Source: an uncultured Bacteroidales bacterium (GTDB taxonomy: Bacteria > Bacteroidota > Bacteroidia > Bacteroidales > UBA932). Taken from it: a stretch of DNA of 64,000 nt. The notes beneath the pieces are model-generated. The model saw nothing but the letters and a program-made list of their open reading frames with translations, did not search any database and was not told the DNA's origin. Shown here piece by piece: positions 1 through 9,262 of the stretch. Position 1 is the stretch's first letter; each line of letters begins with the position of its first letter. Both the position numbers and the translations under genes were made by a program. Where the stretch lies: contig CAMBMK010000001.1 in NCBI GenBank assembly GCA_945868745.1, positions 1-64,000 of the forward strand. The letters are read 5' to 3'.

Positions 1-27
1 GGACAATCGGAAGATTACGGTCATTGT

Positions 28-111
28 GCCCAAAGCCGGGCTCGAACCGGCACGTCTTTAAGGGACAAAGGATTTTGAGTCCTTCGCGTCTGCCAATTCC
101 GCCATTCGGGC
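28..111 (-). tRNA. tRNA-Leu (anticodon CAA)
   Basis: Read on the minus strand this 84-nt segment folds as a class II tRNA. A 7-bp acceptor stem pairs GCCCGAA with TTTGGGC (one G-U). A TTCGAGCC T-loop is present, as is a long variable arm typical of tRNA-Leu. The anticodon loop CTCAAAA gives anticodon CAA, reading UUG codons. CCA is not encoded. A perfect Bacteroidota promoter lies just upstream at 129-159. Confidence 0.95.
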
Positions 112-128
112 ATTCGGAAATGGAATTG

Positions 129-159
129 CAAAGATAAAAACATTCTGCCAATTATCAAA
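129..159 (-). promoter_or_regulatory. Promoter of tRNA-Leu
   Basis: On the minus strand a -33 TTTG (159-156) is separated by exactly 19 nt from a -7 TATCTTTG (136-129). This matches the Bacteroidota primary sigma consensus TTTG-N19-TAnnTTTG. Transcription should begin near 122, about 11 nt before the mature tRNA 5' end. Confidence 0.8.
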
Positions 160-200
160 CTCCCGCCTTCAAATATATTCCTCCTTTTGAAGGAATTATG

Positions 201-208
201 TATCTTTG
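201..208 (+). promoter_or_regulatory. -7 element for the aroB operon
   Basis: TATCTTTG matches the Bacteroidota -7 box TAnnTTTG and lies 31 nt upstream of the chosen aroB ATG. No clear TTTG is found at the ideal 19-nt distance. The position argues against a start at 198 and for the ATG at 240. Confidence 0.5.
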
Positions 209-239
209 CAGGTTAAGATTCTATAAGAAGCTGTTCCAA

Positions 240-1373
240 ATGGAAGAAATCAGGATACTCGAAAACGGCAGGGAAATCGGCCGTGTGGTCAGCGGACCGG
301 ACATTGGAGGGGTCTCGGCGCTGCTTGCAGGCGAAAAGGCCGTGTATATGGTCTATGACCGCAATGTGGAGCATTTCGCCGGCGCAATAGCGGAAACTGC
401 GGGATGCGGCATTTTCCGCAAAAAGGCCATTGATGCCACAGAACAGACAAAGAACATCTCCACGGTGATGGAAATCTGCAGATGGCTGCTCGAGGAGAAT
501 GCGGGCAGGAACGCACTCCTGCTTGCCGTCGGAGGCGGGATCACGACCGACCTCTCCGGCTTTGCCGCCAGCATCTACAAGCGCGGCATCCGATTCGCCT
601 TCGTGCCTACAACCCTCCTGGCGCAGATCGACGCCGCGGTAGGCGGAAAGACCGGCGTAAACCTGGATGCCTTCAAGAATATGATAGGAGTCATACGCCA
701 GCCGCTTTGGACCTACGAATGTCCGGAAGTCCTAGGCACACTCCCCTACAGGGAATTTGTAGGTGGAAGCGCCGAACTGCTCAAGACCTTCATCATCGAC
801 AACCGCGGCGATGACTTTTCCCGTGCAGTGAGCATTCTGACACGCATCAACACCGCCGAAAGCCGCAAGACAGCAATCGGGGCCTACGGTAACGGAATAA
901 TGGACCTTATCCACCGCGCCGCAGCCATTAAGGCGGGCATAGTGGGCAGGGACCAGTTTGAAAACGGTGAGAGGCGCCTGCTCAACCTCGGGCACACATT
1001 TGCCCACGCCATCGAAAAAAGCAGCAACAGCCTTCCGCACGAGGATTTCGCAGGCGATATGGTGGACACCCGCGTGCCTGCGGGCAACATTTCCCACGGT
1101 GAAGCCGTAGCAATGGGTATGGTGATGGCGGCCGAGCTCTCCGAAAAGACGGGCACGGCAGTCGAGCCCGTAGCCGCAACCCTGCGCAACAATCTGGCAG
1201 CCTGCGGTTTGCCTGTGGAGTGTCCGTTCACGCCCGAGGAACTTGAAGACGCCATGGGAAAGGACAAGAAGGCCGAAGGCGGGATAATCCATTTCGTCCT
1301 GATGCGCCGGATCGGAGAGACCGTCATCCGGGATATGACAGCAAGAGAAGCAATACAGACCCTGAAAAAATGA
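240..1373 (+). CDS. aroB: 3-dehydroquinate synthase
   Basis: Converts DAHP to 3-dehydroquinate, the second step of the shikimate pathway, in the cytoplasm using NAD and a divalent metal. The 377-residue protein shows the glycine-rich NAD-binding stretch AVGGGITTDLSGFAAS, followed by VPTTLLAQIDAAVGGKTGVN, and the metal-binding histidines in LNLGHTFAHAIE and HGEAVAMGM. All are family hallmarks and the length is normal. The ATG at 240 was chosen over an in-frame upstream ATG at 198 because a -7 promoter box occupies 201-208. The gene overlaps the following aroD-aroA fusion by 4 nt (ATGA), so the two are probably translationally coupled. Confidence 0.95.
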   Translation: MEEIRILENGREIGRVVSGPDIGGVSALLAGEKAVYMVYDRNVEHFAGAIAETAGCGIFRKKAIDATEQTKNISTVMEICRWLLEENAGRNALLLAVGGGITTDLSGFAASIYKRGIRFAFVPTTLLAQIDAAVGGKTGVNLDAFKNMIGVIRQPLWTYECPEVLGTLPYREFVGGSAELLKTFIIDNRGDDFSRAVSILTRINTAESRKTAIGAYGNGIMDLIHRAAAIKAGIVGRDQFENGERRLLNLGHTFAHAIEKSSNSLPHEDFAGDMVDTRVPAGNISHGEAVAMGMVMAAELSEKTGTAVEPVAATLRNNLAACGLPVECPFTPEELEDAMGKDKKAEGGIIHFVLMRRIGETVIRDMTAREAIQTLKK

Positions 1374-3355
1374 TTTGCACCACAATACAGCACAAGACCG
1401 CCGAAGAGATTTTCGCGATTCTCGAACGCCCCGAAGTGGAGATGGCGGAGATAAGGCTCGACCTCTGTCCCCTTGACAATGAGGAGATTGAGGAGCTTTT
1501 TTCGACCTCCGACAAGCCGCTCGTGGCCACCTGCAGGATAAGCGGCACCATTCCCGCCACCGAGGCCGAGGCACGCCTCACGCAGGCCATCCGCGCCGGG
1601 GCCGCATTTGCCGACCTTGAAATCGAAGCGCCGCCGATGATGAGCAAACGCATCAGGAGGATGGCGGGAGAATACGGGACAAGCCTCATCCGCTCCTTCC
1701 ATGATTTTGAAGGCACGGACTCCACCGCCGCCCTCAAGGCCCTTGTGGAAAAATGCCGCCACCTCGGCGCAGAAATAGTGAAAATCGTGACCACAGCCCA
1801 CTCTGACGAGGACTGCGCACGTGTCCTTTCGCTCTACGACGCCTTCGCACCGGAGACCCTCATCGCATTCTGCATGGGGGAAAAGGGCAGGGAGACGCGC
1901 ATAGACTGCCTCCGGAGGGGAGCCCCGTACAGCTATGCCGCCCTTTCCGTGGAAGAAGCCGCCGCGCCGGGACAATGGCCGGTTGAAGAGATGACCGCCC
2001 GTGTCTATGGCGGCAGGCATCCCCTGGATTGCGGCCTTCTGACAATGCCTGCATCGAAGAGCTTCGCGCAGAGGGCAATCATAGCCGCAGCCCTTGCCGA
2101 CGGCACATCCACCCTCCGGGGCTACTCCCCATGCGGGGACAACGAGTCCGCAATTGCGGCGGCACAGGCCATCGGAGCAAAGGTCATCAGAAACGGCAGT
2201 GAGCTGGAAATCACGGGAATAGGAGCTCGTGCAAACGGAGAGTTCACCTCTTCCACCCTGCACTGCGGCGAATCGGGATTCCTCACAAGGATGATGATTC
2301 CGGTGATTGCCGCCATAGCAAAGGGGCCGGTCCATTTCACCGGGGAAAAGACCCTGGTCAAAAGGCCTCTCAAGGGTGCCAGGGAGATGATGGAGGCGTT
2401 CGGAGTCACACTTGTGCCGGAGCGCGCGGGCGACAATCCCACCATTCCGCTCACGGTCCACGGGCCGCTCACGCCAAAGGACGCCGAGATTTCCGGCAAA
2501 GACGGTTCACAGCTTGTCTCGGGCCTTCTGACCGCCCTTCCTCTTCTTTCCGAAGACATTGAAATAAGCCTTTCCAGCCCGAAGAGCATCCCTTACATCT
2601 TCATCACCCTCGACGTCCTCAAGAAATTCGGCGTCAAGACAGAATGTGAGATGGAAGGAGGCGACGAATTTGCACAGACACAGGACTGGACCTATTGCGA
2701 CAAGATGACTTTCCGCATCCGCGGAGGCCAGCACTACAGGGCCGCCACGATGGACATCGAAGGCGACTGGAGCTCTGCCGCCGCATTCCTTGTCGCCGGA
2801 GCCATTTTCGGCGAAGCCTCCCTCGAGGGGCTGGACACAAGGTCGCTCCAGGCGGACCTCAGCATCATGGACATCCTCTCGCAGGCGGGGGCAAGCCTTT
2901 CGCAGGAGGAGGAAACAGGCATCATACATGTCTGCAGGGCACCTCTGCAGGCATTTGACATCGACGCCGGCAATTGTCCGGACCTCTTCCCGGTGATGAG
3001 CGTGCTTGCCGCATTCTGCCAGGGGACATCCCATCTGTCAGGAGTCGGAAGGCTCGCCACGAAGGAGAGCGACCGCGGGGCAGCAATATGCGCCATGCTC
3101 ACGCAGATGGGCGTACCGGTGCGCATCAAGGGAGACACAATGATTGTCCAGGGACAGTCCCTCACACGCCGCATCCTTTCAGGCAACATGCTCAGGGGCG
3201 GGCAGTACACCACCAACCACGACCACCGCATGGCCATGGCCCTGGCAATTGCGCAGCTCGGGGCCGACGGTCCTGTGGAAATGGACGACAGCGCTTGCGT
3301 GGGCAAGTCCTTCCCTGATTTCTTCAACCTGTTCAACAGATTCAACGGACAATAG
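1370..3355 (+). CDS. Fused 3-dehydroquinate dehydratase (type I) / EPSP synthase
   Basis: A single 661-residue protein carries two shikimate-pathway enzymes. Residues 1-205 look like type I AroD: EIRLD near 27-31, the catalytic pair H111 (in RSFHDFEG) and Schiff-base K138 (in VKIVTT), substrate-binding MGEKGRETR at 169-177, and PGQ at 200-202. From about residue 213 an AroA (EPSP synthase) domain starts: MPASKSFAQRA (226-236), CGESGFLTRM, NHDHRMAMAL and a C-terminal GKSFPDFF. AroD would dehydrate dehydroquinate and AroA would join shikimate-3-phosphate with PEP. No stop codon or frameshift lies between the halves. The gene overlaps aroB by 4 nt and precedes aroC by 2 nt. aroE and aroK are not in this window. 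Confidence 0.93.
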   Translation: MICTTIQHKTAEEIFAILERPEVEMAEIRLDLCPLDNEEIEELFSTSDKPLVATCRISGTIPATEAEARLTQAIRAGAAFADLEIEAPPMMSKRIRRMAGEYGTSLIRSFHDFEGTDSTAALKALVEKCRHLGAEIVKIVTTAHSDEDCARVLSLYDAFAPETLIAFCMGEKGRETRIDCLRRGAPYSYAALSVEEAAAPGQWPVEEMTARVYGGRHPLDCGLLTMPASKSFAQRAIIAAALADGTSTLRGYSPCGDNESAIAAAQAIGAKVIRNGSELEITGIGARANGEFTSSTLHCGESGFLTRMMIPVIAAIAKGPVHFTGEKTLVKRPLKGAREMMEAFGVTLVPERAGDNPTIPLTVHGPLTPKDAEISGKDGSQLVSGLLTALPLLSEDIEISLSSPKSIPYIFITLDVLKKFGVKTECEMEGGDEFAQTQDWTYCDKMTFRIRGGQHYRAATMDIEGDWSSAAAFLVAGAIFGEASLEGLDTRSLQADLSIMDILSQAGASLSQEEETGIIHVCRAPLQAFDIDAGNCPDLFPVMSVLAAFCQGTSHLSGVGRLATKESDRGAAICAMLTQMGVPVRIKGDTMIVQGQSLTRRILSGNMLRGGQYTTNHDHRMAMALAIAQLGADGPVEMDDSACVGKSFPDFFNLFNRFNGQ

Positions 3356-3357
3356 TT

Positions 3358-4431
3358 ATGGACAGTTTCGGCCGCAAATTCAGAGTTTCCATTTTCGGAG
3401 AATCCCACGGAGAAGCCATAGGAGTGGTTCTGGACGGGGTTCAGCCAGGCATTCCGCTTTCTCCGGAGGATTTCAGCAAAGACATTCTGCGCCGCAAGAG
3501 CGGGGCGAAGGGCACCACACCGAGGATTGAGACTGACGAGCCGCAAATCCTCAGCGGGGTATACGACGGCTACACTACCGGCGCACCTCTGGCAATCGTA
3601 TTCCGCAACCTCAACACCCGTTCGGGCGACTACAGGCTGTTCCGCGACGTTCCGCGCCCGGGGCACGCCGACTACACTGCAAGCATCAAATGGCTGGATT
3701 TCAACGACCCGCGCGGCGGAGGACATTTTTCCGGAAGGCTCACCCTTCCGATTGTCGCAGCCGGGGTGGTGGCAAAGAAGATGATAGGGTGCCGGGTAAA
3801 CGCCGACATCATTGAAATCGGAGGCGTGACACGCGAAGAGGCCCTTTCCGCCCGGACCGATGCCGTATGCGGGGAGACCTGTCTTCCGGAAGGGGAAATG
3901 ACTCCCTCGCAAATCTGGAAAGACGTACTGGACAAGGCCATGGCCGAAAGGGATTCGGTCGGCGGCATCGTGGAATGCAGGGTGGAGAATGTGCCCGCAG
4001 GACTCGGAGAGCCGTTTTTCGATTCGGTCGAGTCGCTGGTTTCCCACGCGGTTTTCTCGATTCCGGGAGTGCGTGGCATAGAATTCGGAGACGGTTTCGG
4101 GGCCGCGAGGATGAAGGGGTCGGAGCACAATGACCCGTTTGACCTTGCCGGACAGGGCAACCTCAACCTCCACATCAATGTGCGCCCTTCCAAGAACGGC
4201 GCCGGCGGCATCAACGGGGGCATCACCAACGGCAACCCGATTGTGTTCAGGGTGGCTTTCAAGCCGACTTCCAGCATCAGCCGCCCGCAGAAGACATTCA
4301 ACTTCGCCACAGGAGAGATGACCTTGCTCGAAATCCCGGGGAGGCACGATGCCTGCATAGCACTGCGCACTCCGGTAATCGTGGAGGCGATGACAGCCAT
4401 TGTACTGGCAGACCTTACCAGAATGCTTTAG
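3358..4431 (+). CDS. aroC: Chorismate synthase
   Basis: Removes phosphate from EPSP to make chorismate, the branch point for Phe, Tyr and Trp, and requires reduced FMN. The 357-residue sequence has the family signatures GESHGEAIGVVLDG at the N terminus, DYRLFRDVPRPGHADYTA, and GGGHFSGRLTLPIVAAG. A further match is GGINGGITNGNPI followed by FKPTSSI. Length is typical. It is the last gene of the aroB-aroDA-aroC cluster. sufB starts 3 nt after its stop, so the shikimate and suf genes may share one transcript. Confidence 0.96.
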   Translation: MDSFGRKFRVSIFGESHGEAIGVVLDGVQPGIPLSPEDFSKDILRRKSGAKGTTPRIETDEPQILSGVYDGYTTGAPLAIVFRNLNTRSGDYRLFRDVPRPGHADYTASIKWLDFNDPRGGGHFSGRLTLPIVAAGVVAKKMIGCRVNADIIEIGGVTREEALSARTDAVCGETCLPEGEMTPSQIWKDVLDKAMAERDSVGGIVECRVENVPAGLGEPFFDSVESLVSHAVFSIPGVRGIEFGDGFGAARMKGSEHNDPFDLAGQGNLNLHINVRPSKNGAGGINGGITNGNPIVFRVAFKPTSSISRPQKTFNFATGEMTLLEIPGRHDACIALRTPVIVEAMTAIVLADLTRML

Positions 4432-4434
4432 TTT

Positions 4435-5885
<1,451 letters not shown>

Positions 5886-5886
<1 letters not shown>

Positions 5887-6473
5887 TGAATTACATCGAC
5901 CTTATAACGTCCGTTCTCGGACTTACCTGCGTAGTCCTTGCAGGCAGGAATTCGAAGGCGAATTTCTGGGTGGGCTACCTCTACACCGCCGCACTGTTTG
6001 TGATGTTCTGGCAGAAGAATCTCTATGCCAGCCTCCTGCTCCAGCCGGTATCACTCGTAATCAACATCATCGGCCAGTACCGCTGGAGCCATCCGCGTGA
6101 AGGCGAAGCCGTAGAAAAGAAGGAAAATGAGCTGAAAGTGTCCATGATGTCGTGGGCACAGAGGCTGATGGCCATTGCTTCGGTATTCATCATTGCCGGG
6201 CTTTGGGGCTGGACTCTGGATTCTCTGTTCCCCGCCGACCCGCACCCGTATCTCGATTCGTGCGTGACGGTACTGATTCTTGTGGCGCAGCTGCTTTCGG
6301 CCCTGAAGAAATGGGACTGCTGGGTGGCCTGGATTCTTGTCAACATCACCCAGATGGCGCTGCACATATCCGTTGGCAACCTGTTTATGCCTATTGTGTG
6401 CGGGCTTTACCTGGCCAACGGCATATGGTCGCTCGCTACCTGGACCAAACTCTATAAAACTGAAAACAAATAG
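5886..6473 (+). CDS. pnuC: PnuC-family vitamin transporter
   Basis: Inner-membrane carrier of the PnuC family (nicotinamide riboside; paralogues take thiamine or riboflavin). The 195-residue protein has several hydrophobic segments (about residues 5-45, 85-105, 115-135, 145-165, 170-190) and the tryptophan-rich motifs QYRWSHP and KKWDCWVAWILVNI that mark the family. It starts on the last base of the sufB stop codon (TAATG) and ends 3 nt before sufC, so it is embedded in the suf operon. No TPP-riboswitch-like sequence precedes it, hence no support for the thiamine-specific PnuT form. The substrate cannot be fixed from sequence. Confidence 0.85.
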
Positions 6474-6476
6474 CTT

Positions 6477-7226
6477 ATGGCAAACGATATTTTGTTGAAA
6501 ATAGACAATCTCCACGCGAGGATTGGAGACCGCGAGATTCTGAAAGGCGTTTCGCTCGAAATAAAAAGGGGTGAAATCCACGCGGTCATGGGACCTAACG
6601 GCGCCGGAAAAAGTACGCTTTCCTCGGTGCTTACGGGAAAGCCTGCCTATGAGGTGACGGAGGGCAGCGTGCTGTTTGACGGGCGGGACCTTCTGGCTAT
6701 GAAGCCGGAGGAAAGGGCCTGGGCAGGACTGTTCATGTCTTTCCAGTACCCTGTGGAGATCCCGGGGGTGTCCATCACCAACTTCATGAAGACGGCCGTC
6801 AATGCAAAGCGTGAGGCGGCGGGGCTGGAGCCGCTCAAGGGCGGGGAGTTCCTCAAGCTGATGAGGGAGAAGATGGAGATGGTACGGATGAAGAGCGAGT
6901 TTGCCAAGAGGGAGGTCAATGTGGGCTTTTCCGGAGGCGAAAAGAAGCGCAACGAGATTTTCCAGATGGCGATGCTCGACCCTTCGCTCGCGATTCTCGA
7001 CGAGACCGACAGCGGTCTTGACGTGGATGCGCTCAAGATTGTAGCGGACGGGGTCAATGCGATGCACACACCCGAAAAATCCGCTATCATCATCACCCAC
7101 TACCAGAAGCTTCTGGAGTATGTCGTCCCGGATGTCGTACATGTGCTCAAGGACGGCAGGATAGTGGCCACAGGCGACCGGAGCATAGTGGATATCATTG
7201 AAAATGAGGGCTTCGACAAGTTTTAG
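6477..7226 (+). CDS. sufC: Fe-S cluster assembly ATPase SufC
   Basis: ABC-type ATPase that drives conformational change in the SufBCD scaffold; it is soluble, not a transporter. The 249-residue sequence has Walker A GPNGAGKST (about residues 37-45), Q-loop FMSFQYPVEIPGV, signature FSGGEKKRNE, Walker B LAILDETDSGLDVDALK and the switch histidine in IIITHYQKLL. The long GEKKRNE signature and the LDVDALK stretch are SufC-specific. Lies 3 nt after pnuC and 3 nt before sufD. Confidence 0.97.
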   Translation: MANDILLKIDNLHARIGDREILKGVSLEIKRGEIHAVMGPNGAGKSTLSSVLTGKPAYEVTEGSVLFDGRDLLAMKPEERAWAGLFMSFQYPVEIPGVSITNFMKTAVNAKREAAGLEPLKGGEFLKLMREKMEMVRMKSEFAKREVNVGFSGGEKKRNEIFQMAMLDPSLAILDETDSGLDVDALKIVADGVNAMHTPEKSAIIITHYQKLLEYVVPDVVHVLKDGRIVATGDRSIVDIIENEGFDKF

Positions 7227-7229
7227 CGT

Positions 7230-7850
7230 ATGAAGGACCAAGGACATTATATCGCTTCGCCTGCTGCTCCGGGAGACTATGTTGTCGGGGCCGGAGAGAA
7301 GCTGGACCTTTTCTATTTCGTGCATCCCGGAGAGGACCGCGACATAAGGGTAAGGGTACACCTGACAGGTCCGGGAGCGTCCGTGAGCCTCGCCGGAGTG
7401 TATCTTTCCGGGGGCAGCGAAAAGGTCTCCATCCATACCGAGATCTACCACGAGGCGCAGGGATGCACTTCCGACCAGCTTTTCAACGGCATCGCCTCCG
7501 GCAGTGCGGCCGTGTCGTTCTACGGGAGGATTGTGGTGGCTCCGGGTGCAGACAGGACAGAGGCCTATCAGGTCAACCACAACATTGTCCTTTCTGACAA
7601 GGCAAAGGTGGACACCAGGCCGCAGCTTGAGATTTACGCCGACGATGTGAAGTGCTCGCACGGAGCCACTGTGGGCAGTCTCAACGCGGACGAGGAGTTC
7701 TACATGCGTTCGCGCGGCATCCCGCAGAAGGAGGCGAAGGTGCTTCAGATGATTTCCTTCGTCGCCCCTGTCCTGGAAAGGATTGCCGACCCGGGAGAGC
7801 GGGAGCGCACTGCAGCCGAAGTCGAGGAAGCAATAAGGAAGATGCTATGA
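7230..7850 (+). CDS. sufD: Short SufD-like Fe-S assembly protein
   Basis: SufD partners SufB in the scaffold. This one has only 206 residues, about half the usual length. It keeps the C-terminal beta-helix core, including the KCSHGATVG motif with His144 (equivalent to the functionally important SufD histidine), EEFYMRSRGI and a C-terminal helical tail. The N-terminal half seen in canonical SufD is absent. The upstream 3-nt junction with sufC leaves no room for a missing 5' part and I see no frameshift, so the short form appears to be native. Its stop overlaps the ispE start (ATGA). Confidence 0.85.
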   Translation: MKDQGHYIASPAAPGDYVVGAGEKLDLFYFVHPGEDRDIRVRVHLTGPGASVSLAGVYLSGGSEKVSIHTEIYHEAQGCTSDQLFNGIASGSAAVSFYGRIVVAPGADRTEAYQVNHNIVLSDKAKVDTRPQLEIYADDVKCSHGATVGSLNADEEFYMRSRGIPQKEAKVLQMISFVAPVLERIADPGERERTAAEVEEAIRKML

Positions 7851-8734
7851 TAAGCCATCCCAATGTAAAGGTCAACCTCGGGCTGGAGGTATTGAGGCGC
7901 CGTGAAGACGGCTTCCACGACCTTGAGACAGTGTTTGTCCCGTATTTCGGTATCAGCGACACCCTCGAAATCGTGAGGGGGGATGAGTGGAGCGGGACCT
8001 CCGCCCACCTTCAGGAGACATATTCCGAAGGGGTGTCACTCAGGCAGGCCATCTCTGCGGACGGCAAGGTGATGATAACAATCGCCCGGAAGGAAGGCGT
8101 GGACTGGGACCCGCTCAAAGACCTGACAGTCAAGGCCTACAACCTTCTCGCAGAAGATTTTCCGCTCGGGCCGGTAAAAATTTTCCTTGAAAAGACATCC
8201 CCTGTGGGGGCAGGCCTCGGAGGAGGGTCGGCAGATGCCGCCTTTGCTCTGGGGATGCTGTCGGATATGTTCGGACTCGGACTTGACAAAGAAGCTCTTG
8301 CCGGATATGCTTCCCGCCTCGGAAGTGACTGCGCATTCTTCGTCCACAACCGCCCCTGCCTTGGACAGGGACGCGGAGAGGTGCTTTCCCCAATCGTGGT
8401 GGAAGGCATAGACTTCGGATGTCCGGGCCAGGGATCATACGAGATGCAGGTCGTAGTCCCGGAGGGCATAAGCGTCAGCACGGCAGAGGCCTACCGCGGC
8501 ATTGTCCCGCGAGAGGTGTCAGGCCTTGCCTGCGACAGCCTCACCGAGATCATCGCAAGACCGGTTGAGCAGTGGCGTGACAGTCTTGTAAATGATTTTG
8601 AGACAACGGTTTTCGCTGCACATCCGGAGCTTTCCGCCATCAGGCAGTCGCTCTACGACAGCGGTGCGGTCTATGCCGCAATGTCCGGCAGCGGAAGCGC
8701 ACTGTTCGGCATCTACCGGAAATCTTCCCTCTGA
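7847..8734 (+). CDS. ispE: 4-diphosphocytidyl-2-C-methyl-D-erythritol kinase
   Basis: GHMP-superfamily kinase that phosphorylates CDP-methylerythritol in the MEP isoprenoid pathway. The 295-residue product has the N-terminal KVNLGL...GFHDLETVF pattern, the ATP-binding loop SPVGAGLGGGSADAAFALG, LGSDCAFFVHN, and the C-terminal MSGSGSALFGIY. Start at 7847 overlaps the sufD stop by 4 nt. Placement behind suf genes is sensible because the next MEP-pathway enzymes IspG and IspH are Fe-S proteins, although that link is inference. Confidence 0.95.
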   Translation: MISHPNVKVNLGLEVLRRREDGFHDLETVFVPYFGISDTLEIVRGDEWSGTSAHLQETYSEGVSLRQAISADGKVMITIARKEGVDWDPLKDLTVKAYNLLAEDFPLGPVKIFLEKTSPVGAGLGGGSADAAFALGMLSDMFGLGLDKEALAGYASRLGSDCAFFVHNRPCLGQGRGEVLSPIVVEGIDFGCPGQGSYEMQVVVPEGISVSTAEAYRGIVPREVSGLACDSLTEIIARPVEQWRDSLVNDFETTVFAAHPELSAIRQSLYDSGAVYAAMSGSGSALFGIYRKSSL

Positions 8735-8788
8735 CAGCAGCGGGAGCACCCGCAGCGGACCGGACCACAATAACAGACAGAAAAACGG

Positions 8789-9226
8789 ATGAGACACGAA
8801 ATCACCATAAAGAACCTTGCAGACATTGACAGGGCTGCAGGAGAATTCCTTTCCCTTATCGGAGAGCAGCGCCTGATCGCATTCTATGCCCCGATGGGAG
8901 CCGGGAAAACAACATTCACGACAGCCATCTGCCACAGGCTCGGAGTCAGGGATGACGCCGTGAGCTCCCCCACATTCGCAATCGTCAACGAATACGCCAC
9001 CGCCTCCGGTGAGATGATGTATCATTTTGATTTCTACCGCATCACAAAGCCGGAAGAAGCCCTTGACATCGGTCTTTACGACTACCTCGACAGCGGATGC
9101 CTCTGCATTATGGAGTGGCCGGAAAATGTGGAAGACCTGCTTCCTGAAGAGACCCTCAAGGTGGAAATCCGCCCCCAGGAGGACGGCTCACGCCTTGTAC
9201 TGTGGGACTCTCCGGACCGGCAATGA
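8789..9226 (+). CDS. tsaE: tRNA threonylcarbamoyladenosine biosynthesis protein TsaE
   Basis: Small P-loop ATPase that works with TsaB and TsaD to make t6A37 in ANN-decoding tRNAs. The 145-residue protein has the Walker A motif PMGAGKTTF (about 36-44), SSPTFAIVNEY, and the conserved HFDFYRI followed by CIMEWPENV; all are TsaE features. It lies 54 nt after ispE on the same strand and converges with the yifB-type gene downstream. Confidence 0.95.
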   Translation: MRHEITIKNLADIDRAAGEFLSLIGEQRLIAFYAPMGAGKTTFTTAICHRLGVRDDAVSSPTFAIVNEYATASGEMMYHFDFYRITKPEEALDIGLYDYLDSGCLCIMEWPENVEDLLPEETLKVEIRPQEDGSRLVLWDSPDRQ

Positions 9227-9262
9227 TCCACCCGTCCAAGTCAGGGGTCTTCAATAATTGCT

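Noticed and set aside
884-2461. 525-codon minus-strand ORF across aroB and aroD-aroA
   Set aside because: It is fully antisense to genes with clear catalytic motifs, and its Cys/His/Gly-rich product is typical of a shadow frame in GC-rich coding DNA.
2734-4347. 537-codon minus-strand ORF across aroA and aroC
   Set aside because: Antisense to two well-supported enzymes; no recognisable domain.
6051-7661. 536-codon minus-strand ORF under pnuC, sufC and sufD
   Set aside because: Shadow frame spanning three real genes with operon-type spacing; no domain seen.
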